Shown in pieces: positions 48,516 to 57,090 of a stretch of 64,000 nucleotides of DNA. The notes beneath the pieces are model-generated. The model was given only the letters and a program-made list of their open reading frames with translations. It ran no database searches and had not been told where the DNA came from. Positions within the stretch are counted from its first letter, which is position 1; each line of letters opens with the position of its first letter. Where the stretch lies: assembly GCF_902833055.1 (NCBI RefSeq), contig NZ_CADFEJ010000003.1, positions 372,001 to 436,000 on the forward strand, written 5' to 3'. The position numbers and the translations under genes are program-made. This DNA comes from Burkholderia territorii. Its GTDB lineage: Bacteria; Pseudomonadota; Gammaproteobacteria; Burkholderiales; Burkholderiaceae.

Positions 48516-49530
48516 GGTGCGTCCGGACGCATTCACGATGCCGGACACCTGCCGTCTCGCGTTCGCGGACGGCCTGTTCGCCGTGCGCAACGACGCGGAA
48601 ATCCGCGTCGCGCAGGGCGACGGCATCGGCGCGCAGCTGCTGCGCGCGCAGCTTGCGGACGACGGCACGCTGCGCCTCGTCGCGTACAACCATCGCGCGG
48701 CGCCGGGCGACCAGCGCCGCGCAGTGCTGGCCGCGCTCGCCGCCGCGTTTTCCGACGACGCGCGCCGTGCGGCGATCCGGCTCGACCCGGCCGCGTGGCC
48801 GGCGGTCGCGCTCGATGCGCTGCGCGCAAGCGGCGTGCTCGCCGACGGCGGCCTGTGCATGCGCGAAGGCTGGGCGCAGCAGGCCGATCTGTGGCGCGTC
48901 GGCACGCCGTTGCCGTGCGCGACGCTGCCGATGCTGACCGACGGCCGGCGGCATCCGCGGCGGCCGCCCGCGCCGCGCGGCGACGTTTATGCGCGCGACC
49001 TGCCGGCACTCGGCGTGCGTTTCACGCTGCGCGGCTGGCAGCCGGGCGAGGACGCCGCGCGCGTCGCGCACTGGTTCGACACGCCGCGCGTGCGCGACGG
49101 CTGGCCGGGCACGCAGCCCGGCGCCGACGGCACGTCGCCCGATGCCGATCCGCACGTGAGCCCGCTCGTCGGCTGCTTCGACGGCGAACCGTTCGCGTAC
49201 GTCGAGGCGTTCTGGCTGAAGGAAGACCCGCTCGCGCCGCACGTCGGCGCGCGCGATTACGACCGCGGGCTGCGGATGCTCGTCGGCGAATCGCGCTGGC
49301 GCGGCCCGCATTGCGTGGCGGGCTGGCTGCCGTCGGTCGTGCATTACCTGTTTCTCGACGATCCGCGCACCGAAGCGGTCGGCTGCGCGGTCCCGGCCGG
49401 CCGCGCGCGGGTCGTCGACACCCTCGCGCGGCACGGCTTCGCGCGGCAGCGGCGGCTGCCGCTCGCCGACGGGCAACCGCTGTGGATGCGCACGTTGCGC
49501 GAGACCTTCTTCTCCGGCCGTCACGTCTGA
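48505..49530 (+). CDS. orbK: Siderophore acyltransferase-like protein OrbK
   Basis: The 341-residue protein has a C-terminal GNAT-type siderophore acyltransferase domain related to IucB/AlcB. It shares with OrbL the blocks RHPRRPPAPRGDVYARDLP, FWLKEDPLAPH, DYDRGLRMLVGESR and HYLFLDDPRT. However, where OrbL ends with the family block FPHKRAALTVMERE, OrbK reads LPLADGQPLWMRTLRE, so a conserved His/Lys/Arg patch is missing. It may have a different acyl role or reduced activity. The start at 48505 follows GGAGGAGG inside the end of orbJ. Confidence 0.85.
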   Translation: MLAEVRPDAFTMPDTCRLAFADGLFAVRNDAEIRVAQGDGIGAQLLRAQLADDGTLRLVAYNHRAAPGDQRRAVLAALAAAFSDDARRAAIRLDPAAWPAVALDALRASGVLADGGLCMREGWAQQADLWRVGTPLPCATLPMLTDGRRHPRRPPAPRGDVYARDLPALGVRFTLRGWQPGEDAARVAHWFDTPRVRDGWPGTQPGADGTSPDADPHVSPLVGCFDGEPFAYVEAFWLKEDPLAPHVGARDYDRGLRMLVGESRWRGPHCVAGWLPSVVHYLFLDDPRTEAVGCAVPAGRARVVDTLARHGFARQRRLPLADGQPLWMRTLRETFFSGRHV

Positions 49531-49564
49531 CGGGCCGGTTTCACCGACAAGGGAGCTGAGAGAC

Positions 49565-50941
49565 ATGCAGAGAGAAACCGTATTCGACCTGATCGGCGTC
49601 GGCTTCGGGCCGTCGAACCTGGCGCTGGCCGTGCGCCTCGCCGAACGCAACGGCACGCGTCCGCTCACGCATTGCTTCGTCGAACGCCAGCCGGAATTCG
49701 GCTGGCATCGCGGCATGCTGCTCGACGATTGCCGGATGCAGATCTCGTTTCTGAAGGATCTCGTCACGATGCGCGATCCCAAGAGCCGCTACACGTTCAT
49801 CAACTACCTGTTCGAACGCGGCCGGTTGAACGAATTCGTGAACCTGAAGAACTTCTATCCGACCCGCGTCGAATTTCACGACTATCTGAGCTGGGTCGCC
49901 GACGCATTCGCCGATCAGGTCCATTACAGCGAAACCGTCACGGCGATCGAGCCCGTGCGCGGCGACGGCGCGCGGATCGACGCGCTGCGCGTGCTGTCGC
50001 GCGATGCGGCCGGCCACGAGCGCCAGCGCGTGACGCGCGCGCTGTCGATCGGCGTCGGCGGCACGCCGGCGGTGCCGGACGCGTTCGCCGCGCTCGGCCG
50101 CGATCGCGTGATCCATTCGTCGTCCTACCTGACCGACATCGACCGGCTGGCCGCGGCGCCGCACGGCGAGCGTCGCCGTATCGCGGTGATCGGCGCGGGG
50201 CAGAGCGCGGCCGAGGTGTTCATCGACCTCGCGCGCCGCTTCCCGCACGTCGACGCGAGCCTCGTGATGCGCGCGGGCGCATTGAAACCGGCCGACGACA
50301 GTCCGTTCGTCAACGAGATCTTCAGCCCCGAGTTCACCGACGTCGTCTACGCGCAGCCGCACGACGCGCGCCGCGCGCTGCTCGAGCGCTATCGCGACAC
50401 CAACTACGCGGTGGTCGACCGGCCGCTGATCGAGCAGATCTACGAAATGCTGTACCTGCAGCGCATCGACGGCACGCCGCGCCATGCGCTGCTCGCAAAC
50501 AGCGCGATCGAGACCGCGGTGCGTGCCGCCGACGGGCGCATCGAGCTGACGCTGCGCGACCGGATGAACGGCGCGACGCGCGTCGAACGGTTCGATGCGC
50601 TAGTGCTCGCGACCGGCTACCGGCGCGACACGCACTCGGCGCTGCTCGAAGGGCTCGCGCCGCATCTGGGCGATGCGCTCGCGCGCGGCGAAGTCACGCG
50701 CGATTACCTGCTCGCGACGCCCGAGCACTTCGCGCCGCGCATCTACCTGCAAGGCTGCTGCGAAGACAGCCACGGCCTGTCCGACACGCTGCTGTCGGTC
50801 CTCGCGCGGCGCGCGGACGAGATCTGCGCGTCGCTCGAGGAAGGGATCGCGCCTGCCGCCGCCGACGACGCGGCCCGCGCACTGCATGAACGACGACATC
50901 AACACGGGGCGAGCGCGGGCCGCATGGCTTTCGCTCTTTGA
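49565..50941 (+). CDS. pvdA: L-ornithine N5-monooxygenase PvdA
   Basis: The 458-residue flavoprotein matches PvdA/SidA. It has an FAD motif GVGFGPSNLALA (residues 11-22), an NADPH motif GAGQSAAEVF near residue 210 and the C-terminal LVLATGY block near residue 345. It makes N5-hydroxyornithine in the cytoplasm, which is needed for both hydroxamate groups of ornibactin. The start has GGGAGC upstream. It lies 34 nt after orbK and 45 nt before orbA. Confidence 0.95.
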   Translation: MQRETVFDLIGVGFGPSNLALAVRLAERNGTRPLTHCFVERQPEFGWHRGMLLDDCRMQISFLKDLVTMRDPKSRYTFINYLFERGRLNEFVNLKNFYPTRVEFHDYLSWVADAFADQVHYSETVTAIEPVRGDGARIDALRVLSRDAAGHERQRVTRALSIGVGGTPAVPDAFAALGRDRVIHSSSYLTDIDRLAAAPHGERRRIAVIGAGQSAAEVFIDLARRFPHVDASLVMRAGALKPADDSPFVNEIFSPEFTDVVYAQPHDARRALLERYRDTNYAVVDRPLIEQIYEMLYLQRIDGTPRHALLANSAIETAVRAADGRIELTLRDRMNGATRVERFDALVLATGYRRDTHSALLEGLAPHLGDALARGEVTRDYLLATPEHFAPRIYLQGCCEDSHGLSDTLLSVLARRADEICASLEEGIAPAAADDAARALHERRHQHGASAGRMAFAL

Positions 50942-50986
50942 CAAAAGGCGGTCGGAGACCGCATCGAAAAAGTGGAGCAGAGAAAG

Positions 50987-53227
50987 ATGGAGTGGGCAAC
51001 AGGCATGCGGGTGCGTGCGATCGCGGCTGCGGCGAGCGTGGCGTTCGGGATGGCGGCAGGGCACGCATACGCCCAGACGGCGCCTGCCGTGAACGCGGGC
51101 GCGGCGGCGTCGGCCGACAATGCGCGCAACGGTGCGGCGGCCAGTGCGCAGAACGGCGCGGCCGCCGGCACGCTGCCGGCGATCAACGTCAACGCGGGCT
51201 CGGAAGGCGACGGCACGGTCGGGCTCGTCGCGAAGCGCAGCCGGACCGGCACCAAGACCGATACGTCGATCAATGAAATCCCGCAGACGATCAACGTCGT
51301 CACCGCGCAGCAGATCGAGATGACCGGCGCGACCGACGTGAACGCGGCACTGCGCTACGTGCCCGGTTTCTCGTCGTACGGCTCGGACAACCGGTCCGAC
51401 TGGTACGCGGCGTTGCGCGGCTTCACGCCGACCGCGTACGTAAACGGCCTGCAGGTGCCGAACACGCTGAACCTGTCGAGCTGGCGAGTCGATCCGTACA
51501 TGATCGACAGCATCACCGTGCTGCGCGGGCCGACGTCGGTGCTGTACGGCGCCGGCGACCCGGGCGCGATCATCGACGTGCAGACCAAGACGGCCGACGG
51601 CGAGCGCGTGCGCGAAGCCGGCGTGCAGTTCGGCAACTACGCGCGCAAGCAGTTCATGATCGACGTCGGCGACAAGCTCGATGCGGACGGCAAGTATGCG
51701 TACCGGTTCGTCGGCGTCGCGCGCGACGGCAACGCGCTGACGGGCCCGAACAACGACCAGCGCGTCGCGCTCGCGCCGTCGTTCCGCTGGCGCCCGGACG
51801 CGGATACGTCGCTGACGCTGTCCGCCACCTACCTGCAGGACTGGGGCGACATCTCGTCGAACTTCCTGCCGGCGCAAGGCACGGTGCTGCCGAACCCGAA
51901 CGGGCAGCTCGACAAGGACGTCTACGGCGGCGACCCGAACTTCAACTACTACCGCAAGAAGCAGTGGTCGCTCGGCTACCAGTTCGAGCGCAACCTGAAT
52001 TCGATGTGGACGTTCCGGCAGAACGTGCGCTGGATGCACCTGTCGCTCGACAACGGCTCGGTGTTCGGCGCGGGCTTCGCCGACGGCAGCCTCACCGACA
52101 TCAACCGCTGGGCCGGCGTGTTCCAGACGAACTACAGCCGCTTCGACATCGACAACAACCTGCAGGGCCGGTTCGGCACGGGGCCGCTAGAGCACACGCT
52201 GCTGCTCGGCTTCCAGTACAACCGGCAGACCGCGACCGACAGCGAATGGCTGGCCGCCGCGCCGACGCTGAACATCTACAACCCGGTCTACACGCCGGTC
52301 ACGCTGTCGGTGTTCTCGCCGCCGAACACGACGTACCGCACCAACACGTACACGACGATGAACACGTTCGGGCTGTACGTGCAGGACCAGGTCAAGTGGA
52401 ACCGCTGGACGCTGACGCTTGGCGGGCGCGAGGACTGGGTCAACCAGCGGATGGACGACCGCGAGGGCGGCACGCAGTCGAAGGCCGACATCACCGCGTT
52501 CACCGGCCGCGTGGGCCTCACGTACCAGGGCGACTACGGGCTGTCGCCGTACGTCAGCTACGCGACGTCGTTCAACCCGCTGATCGGCGTGAACCTGTAC
52601 GGCGGCGGGCTGCCGCAGCCGACGCGCGGCAAGCAGATCGAGGCCGGCCTGCGCTGGCAGCCGCCCGGCAAGAACCTGATGCTGAGCGCGGCGATCTACC
52701 AGATCAACCAGACCAACGTGCTCACGTCGACGCCGCTCAATCTCGATCCGTCGGGCACGACGTCGGTGCAGACCGGCGAAGTGCGTTCGCGCGGGATCGA
52801 GCTGAACGCGACCGGCAAGCTCACGCGCAACCTGTCGCTGATCGCGTCGTACGTCTACCAGGACGTGAAGAACGTGAAGGCGAACGACGCGTCGCTGAAC
52901 AACTGGCCGGTCGACATTCCGCGGCCGCGCCAGATGGCGTCGCTGTGGGCGGACTGGACGTGGCACACCGGGCCGCTGACCGGCTTCGGCCTGGGCGGCG
53001 GCGTGCGCTACCAGAGTGCGTCGGCCGGTGCGGCGGACAACTCGCTGACGGTATCGAGCTACACGCTGTTCGACGCGGGCGTGCATTACGACACGCGTAA
53101 CTGGCGCTTTGCCGTGAACGGGACGAACCTGTTCAACCGCCACTACATCAGCGGTTGCCAGTCGACGAGCGTGTGCATTTTCGGTACCGATCGCACGGTG
53201 ATCGCCACCGCGAAATACAACTGGTGA
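50987..53227 (+). CDS. orbA: TonB-dependent ferric-ornibactin receptor OrbA
   Basis: The 746-residue outer-membrane protein has a signal peptide (ending AHAYA), a long Ala/Asn-rich linker and a plug domain (NEIPQTINVVTAQQIE, ALRGFTPTAYVNG). A 22-strand barrel then ends in YNW. It takes up ferric ornibactin using TonB energy. The ATG at 50987 is chosen because GGAG sits at the right distance. The GTG at 50972 would add five residues. It lies inside the biosynthetic operon, so receptor and ligand are made together. Confidence 0.94.
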   Translation: MEWATGMRVRAIAAAASVAFGMAAGHAYAQTAPAVNAGAAASADNARNGAAASAQNGAAAGTLPAINVNAGSEGDGTVGLVAKRSRTGTKTDTSINEIPQTINVVTAQQIEMTGATDVNAALRYVPGFSSYGSDNRSDWYAALRGFTPTAYVNGLQVPNTLNLSSWRVDPYMIDSITVLRGPTSVLYGAGDPGAIIDVQTKTADGERVREAGVQFGNYARKQFMIDVGDKLDADGKYAYRFVGVARDGNALTGPNNDQRVALAPSFRWRPDADTSLTLSATYLQDWGDISSNFLPAQGTVLPNPNGQLDKDVYGGDPNFNYYRKKQWSLGYQFERNLNSMWTFRQNVRWMHLSLDNGSVFGAGFADGSLTDINRWAGVFQTNYSRFDIDNNLQGRFGTGPLEHTLLLGFQYNRQTATDSEWLAAAPTLNIYNPVYTPVTLSVFSPPNTTYRTNTYTTMNTFGLYVQDQVKWNRWTLTLGGREDWVNQRMDDREGGTQSKADITAFTGRVGLTYQGDYGLSPYVSYATSFNPLIGVNLYGGGLPQPTRGKQIEAGLRWQPPGKNLMLSAAIYQINQTNVLTSTPLNLDPSGTTSVQTGEVRSRGIELNATGKLTRNLSLIASYVYQDVKNVKANDASLNNWPVDIPRPRQMASLWADWTWHTGPLTGFGLGGGVRYQSASAGAADNSLTVSSYTLFDAGVHYDTRNWRFAVNGTNLFNRHYISGCQSTSVCIFGTDRTVIATAKYNW

Positions 53228-53249
53228 CGCCGCGCGCCGCGGCGCGCCG

Positions 53250-53267
53250 GCCGGCCTTCGGGCCGGC
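53250..53267 (+). promoter_or_regulatory. UUCG hairpin between orbA and pvdF
   Basis: GCCGGCC, loop TTCG, GGCCGGC makes a very stable stem without a T-run in the 89-nt gap. It may protect the orbA 3' end or lower readthrough into pvdF. Confidence 0.5.
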
Positions 53268-53316
53268 GCGGGCGGGCCGCGGTGCCGCCGTCCGCTTCTT
53301 TCACGACGCCTCCTCC

Positions 53317-54156
53317 ATGCCGAAGAAAAATCTCGTCTACATCCAGTCGCTGCGCAACGGCGCGGCCGATCGCGCCGGCCAGCCGGTCGCTTACCAGGGC
53401 GGCACGCGCTACATGAAGGCGCCGCTCGAATTCCTCGTCGAGCGCCTAAACGACTCGCCGCTCGGCGAGCGCTATACGCTCCGGGGCGTGATCGTCGACG
53501 ACGACGAAGGCTCGCCGGCCGACCGCGCGAAGCTCGCCGATTACGGCTTCGCGCGCACGCCCGGCCGCCCTTGGATCCTGCCCGACGGGCTGACCGTGCA
53601 GGGGCGGCCCGTCGACGAATTGTTCTGCACGATTGCGTCGACGTACCGCCGCCTGCCGCGCGACGCACGCGAGCGCGTGACGGGCAAGCAGGCGTTCGAG
53701 CGCCGCCTGCTCGAACGCCTGCTCGAACTCGACGCCGACGTGGTCGTGCTCGACGGCCTGCTCGTGATCCTCGACGAACTGGTGCGCCCCGGCGCGCGCT
53801 TTCATCGCCGCATCGCGAACATCCACCCCGGCATTACGGCCGACGACTCGCCGTACCAGCGGCGCGGTGCGTGGGCGACGCTCGACGCACTGCACGGCGC
53901 GCGCGGCGAACGGATCGACTGGGCGACCGGCACGGCCTCGCGCGTCGAACCCGTGACGATGACGGGCGCTTCGTTCCACTACGTCGACAACGGCATCGAC
54001 TCCGGCGAAGTGATCTGCGACGTGCTCGACACGCCGATCGCGCCGGACGACACGATTCTCGAACTGCGCTGGAACAACTTCCAGCGCAGCCTGTTTCCGG
54101 CGCTCGAGCGAGGGCTGCACATCCTCGCCGACCGCCACGACGCGGGAGCACTGTGA
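53317..54156 (+). CDS. pvdF: N5-hydroxyornithine formyltransferase PvdF
   Basis: The 279-residue protein has the formyltransferase catalytic set Asn-His-Asp, seen in RIANIHPGITADDSPYQ. It transfers a formyl group from 10-formyl-tetrahydrofolate to hydroxyornithine to make the second hydroxamate ligand. The ATG at 53317 (MPKKNLVYIQSLRNG) fits the family; the upstream frame is only intergenic readthrough. The stop overlaps the orbL start (TGATG). Confidence 0.93.
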   Translation: MPKKNLVYIQSLRNGAADRAGQPVAYQGGTRYMKAPLEFLVERLNDSPLGERYTLRGVIVDDDEGSPADRAKLADYGFARTPGRPWILPDGLTVQGRPVDELFCTIASTYRRLPRDARERVTGKQAFERRLLERLLELDADVVVLDGLLVILDELVRPGARFHRRIANIHPGITADDSPYQRRGAWATLDALHGARGERIDWATGTASRVEPVTMTGASFHYVDNGIDSGEVICDVLDTPIAPDDTILELRWNNFQRSLFPALERGLHILADRHDAGAL

Positions 54157-55178
54157 TGGACGACACGCTGACGAAACCGGCCGGCACGGCGGACGCCGTC
54201 GAAGGCGAGGTGGCCGCGGCCCTCGACGGCGCCGCTCGGGCGCAGGTGCAGTCGACGCCCGCCGTCGAGCACGCATGCGACACGTGGCGGCCCGACGATG
54301 CGCCGGCCGCGCTGCTCGAGGCGTTCGTCGCGCTGTTCAACACCGACACGCGGCACGAGGCGGCGACGGTGTCGGTGCCGCTCGGCGACGCCGATCCGGC
54401 GGCTGTCGCGTCCTACGTCGCGCGGGCGGTGCGCGAGGGCGTGATCGACGACGCGCGAATCGCGGGCGAGCGGCTGCGCCTCACCGCATCGCGCGCGACG
54501 TTCTGGCAGAACCCGCGGCCGTGGCTGAAGGCGCCCGCATCGGGCGGGATGCCGCTGCGCTACACGCTCACGAACGGCCATCGGCATCCGGTGCGGCCGC
54601 CGTCGCCGGCCGGCGAGATCTATGCGCGCTACATGCCGCAGGTGGGGATGACGTTCAGCCTGCGCACCGTCGACATCGATACGCATGCGCAGCTGTTCAG
54701 CGACTGGATGAACCTCGATCGCGTCGCGCATTTCTGGGATCAGCGCGGCACGCTCGACGAGCACGCCGCCTATCTGGCGGAGCGGCTCGCCGATGCGCAC
54801 ATGCATCCGATGATCGGCTATTTCGACGACACGCCGTTCGGCTATTTCGAGTTCTACTGGGCGAAGGAGGACCGCCTCGCGCCGTTCTACGACGCGCACG
54901 ACTACGACCGCGGGCTTCATCTGCTGATCGGCGACTCACGCTTCCAGAGCGCGGGCAAGCTGCATGCGTGGTGGAGCGGGGTGCTGCACTACATGTTCGT
55001 CGACGAGCCGCGCACGCAGCGCCTCGTCGGCGAGCCGCGCATCGATCACGTGCGGCATATCGCGTACATGCACCGGCTCGGGTTCTACACGCTGAAGGAG
55101 TTCGACTTCCCGCACAAGCGGGCTGCGCTCACCGTGATGGAGCGCGAGACATTCTTCGACACTTTCCGGTTGCCGTGA
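54156..55178 (+). CDS. orbL: Hydroxyornithine acyltransferase-like protein OrbL
   Basis: The 340-residue protein is a siderophore GNAT of the IucB/AlcB group. The conserved blocks include FEFYWAKEDRLAPFY, HDYDRGLHLLIGDSRF, HYMFVDEPRTQRLVGEPR and FPHKRAALTVMERETFF. It is the likely enzyme that attaches the 3-hydroxyacyl chain (C4 to C8 in known ornibactins) to the N5 of the first hydroxyornithine; this is inferred from the family. CGGGAGC precedes the ATG, which overlaps the pvdF stop. It is the last gene of the orbI operon. Confidence 0.9.
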   Translation: MDDTLTKPAGTADAVEGEVAAALDGAARAQVQSTPAVEHACDTWRPDDAPAALLEAFVALFNTDTRHEAATVSVPLGDADPAAVASYVARAVREGVIDDARIAGERLRLTASRATFWQNPRPWLKAPASGGMPLRYTLTNGHRHPVRPPSPAGEIYARYMPQVGMTFSLRTVDIDTHAQLFSDWMNLDRVAHFWDQRGTLDEHAAYLAERLADAHMHPMIGYFDDTPFGYFEFYWAKEDRLAPFYDAHDYDRGLHLLIGDSRFQSAGKLHAWWSGVLHYMFVDEPRTQRLVGEPRIDHVRHIAYMHRLGFYTLKEFDFPHKRAALTVMERETFFDTFRLP

Positions 55179-55195
55179 CGGGATGCGGGCGCGAA

Positions 55196-55219
55196 GCGTC
55201 GATGCGTCGATGCGTCGAT
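55196..55219. repeat. Three tandem 8-bp units after orbL
   Basis: GCGTCGAT occurs three times in a row in the gap between the ornibactin operon and vapB. Function unknown; it could mark a rearranged junction. Confidence 0.7.
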
Positions 55220-55398
55220 TCGCCGGCGTCGGTGTTTCGCGCGATGGGAAGGGGGCACGCATCGGCCGTTCGGGATATGGATCGGGCGGGCGGCATGAGG
55301 AAGAATGGACCGCTCCCTCAACGCACACAGGTCGTGACGACATGGCAAGCAGATCCGCAACGGCATCGAGCGCGGTCCCCGGCTCGCATGCCTCGATA

Positions 55399-55426
55399 TT
55401 GACATATGCCAGCATATGCCTAGAAT
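55399..55426 (+). promoter_or_regulatory. vapBC promoter with overlapping direct repeats
   Basis: A near-perfect sigma-70 promoter (TTGACA 55399-55404, 16-nt spacer, TAGAAT 55421-55426) lies 30 nt before vapB. Two CATATGCC units, 10 nt apart at 55403-55410 and 55413-55420, fill the spacer and are likely operator half-sites for the VapB-VapC complex. Confidence 0.75.
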
Positions 55427-55455
55427 GGGCGCATCGTACTCCCGTGGAGTGGCTC

Positions 55456-55722
55456 ATGCGCACCGTTTCCATTTTCAAGAACGCCCGTAACCAGGCAATC
55501 CGCATCCCGAAGGACATGGAGTTCGAGGGTGTGACGGAACTCGAAATCCGCCGCGAGGGCGACACGCTGCTGCTGCGTCCGGTGCGGCCGACATGGCTGT
55601 CGTTGGCGAGCGAACCGCTGGCCGATGCCGACTTCCTCGCCGAGCGCCCTGCTGTCGTCGAAGCGGGGCGTTTCGACCTGTCCGGCACGGATGGCGACGC
55701 ACCGACGGAGTCGGGCCGGTGA
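55456..55722 (+). CDS. vapB: VapB-type antitoxin
   Basis: The 88-residue protein has an N-terminal swapped-hairpin AbrB-like DNA-binding domain (VSIFKNARNQAIRIPKDMEF) followed by an acidic tail that would wrap the toxin. It neutralises VapC and represses its own operon. The start follows GTGGAGTGG. The stop overlaps the vapC start (GTGA), the usual coupling for such pairs. Confidence 0.9.
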   Translation: MRTVSIFKNARNQAIRIPKDMEFEGVTELEIRREGDTLLLRPVRPTWLSLASEPLADADFLAERPAVVEAGRFDLSGTDGDAPTESGR

Positions 55723-56141
55723 CCACGCTCTACATGCTAGATACGAACATCTGCTCGTTCATCATGCGCGAGCGGCCGCCCGCGGTGTTGTCCCGGCTGC
55801 AGTCGTGCGTCAACGCGCAGCACCGGATCGTCGTGTCGTCGATCACCTATGCCGAAATGCGGTTCGGCGCGATCGGCAGAAAGGCGTCGCCGAAGCATGC
55901 GGATCTCGTGGCGGCGTTCGTCGCACGACTGGACGGCGTGTTGTCGTGGGATACCGCGGCGGTCGATGCAACGGCCGCGATTCGCGCCGACCTTGCCGCA
56001 CGCGGGACGCCGATCGGCGCGAACGATGCATCGATCGCCGGCCATGCGATCGCGGCAGGTGCCGTGCTCGTCACGAACAATGGACGCGAATTCAGCCGCG
56101 TCGCGGGGTTGTCGCTCGAAGACTGGACGGCTTCGGCTTAG
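55719..56141 (+). CDS. vapC: VapC-type PIN-domain ribonuclease toxin
   Basis: The 140-residue toxin has the PIN-domain acidic residues: Asp8 (LDTNIC), the Glu in YAEMRFG, and Asp in ANDASIAGHA. LVTNNGREF follows as in FitB/VapC proteins. It should cleave a specific RNA when free of VapB. The GTG start at 55719 is preferred because it overlaps the vapB stop; the first ATG is five codons later. All catalytic residues look intact, so the toxin is probably active. Confidence 0.9.
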   Translation: MTTLYMLDTNICSFIMRERPPAVLSRLQSCVNAQHRIVVSSITYAEMRFGAIGRKASPKHADLVAAFVARLDGVLSWDTAAVDATAAIRADLAARGTPIGANDASIAGHAIAAGAVLVTNNGREFSRVAGLSLEDWTASA

Positions 56142-56184
56142 GGCCGTGAACACGCGATGACGTTGCGCTCGCAAGCGCTACACG

Positions 56185-57090
56185 TCACGCGCGGGGAGCG
56201 GGCGAATCCGCGAGAAAGGCGTCGCGGAACGCGTCGAGATACCGGTCGACGTCATCGCTGAATTCGCCCGGCAGCAGCGCGAACGCACGCGCCTGCAGAT
56301 CCTGCCCGAGCGTCGCGTAGATCGTGGCGTCGGATAGCAGCGCGCGGATCGCATCGCGCGTTGGCGGCGACGCAATTCGCGTTGCATCGCGCGCCAGCAG
56401 CGCGGCCGCGGCCAGCTCAGGCTGGAAGCCGTGCCGCTCGAGCAGGTCGGGGGCGACGTCCCAGATACGCTCGCGATTGCCCGCGTCATGAAAATGCGTG
56501 AGCAGGAACAGCAGGTCGTACGCGTCGCTGTTCTGGCGCGCACGCCGGTCCTTCCACGCGAGCAACTTCAACAGCGCAAGGGCCGGCAGGCTCGCCACCG
56601 GCACCGCGATGTCGGCTGCGATCGACACGACCAGCGCCGAATCGACCGCCTCCTGAAAGCCGAGCACGTTCAGCACGAAATCACCGCCCGGCGGCCACGC
56701 GATTTCGCCCGGCGGCGCCTCGAGCGGCCCGAACGGCACGAGGTCGAGCTCGGTCCGAAAGCCTTGCGTCCCGCTGTCGAACAGCAGCTTCTGCCGATGC
56801 TTCGGCGCGCGCGCGAATTGCCCGGTCGCGACGAGCGCGTCGACGAGCCGTTCGTGAAACGGCCAGCTCACCGCGCATACCGCGACGTCGACGTCCCGCG
56901 TCGCACGCACCGGCCGGATGCCGTGGACATGCCACATCAGGATGTCGCGCGCGGTTGCGCCGGCGACGACGAATGCAGCGTCGAGCTGCGCGCAGGCCGC
57001 CCGCACCGCCTGCAGCAACGCGATCGCCGCCGGCTCGAGCGGCCGGCGCGCGTCGACTTCAAGCGGGCGGGTGGGTGAGGTATCGGTCAT
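56185..57090 (-). CDS. Nucleotidyltransferase, AbiEii/AbiGii toxin family
   Basis: The 301-residue protein shows a nucleotidyltransferase fold: an N-terminal GATARD segment, the metal pair in TRDVDVAV (Asp66 and Asp68) and a third acidic residue in ELDLVPF (Asp116). AbiEii-type toxins add nucleotides to RNA and arrest growth or abort phage infection. The ATG at 57090 overlaps the end of the upstream AbiEi-like gene by 32 nt; an ATG at 57111 is also possible. The pairing with the antitoxin-like gene is what supports the toxin call. Confidence 0.8.
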   Translation of the reverse strand: MTDTSPTRPLEVDARRPLEPAAIALLQAVRAACAQLDAAFVVAGATARDILMWHVHGIRPVRATRDVDVAVCAVSWPFHERLVDALVATGQFARAPKHRQKLLFDSGTQGFRTELDLVPFGPLEAPPGEIAWPPGGDFVLNVLGFQEAVDSALVVSIAADIAVPVASLPALALLKLLAWKDRRARQNSDAYDLLFLLTHFHDAGNRERIWDVAPDLLERHGFQPELAAAALLARDATRIASPPTRDAIRALLSDATIYATLGQDLQARAFALLPGEFSDDVDRYLDAFRDAFLADSPAPRA

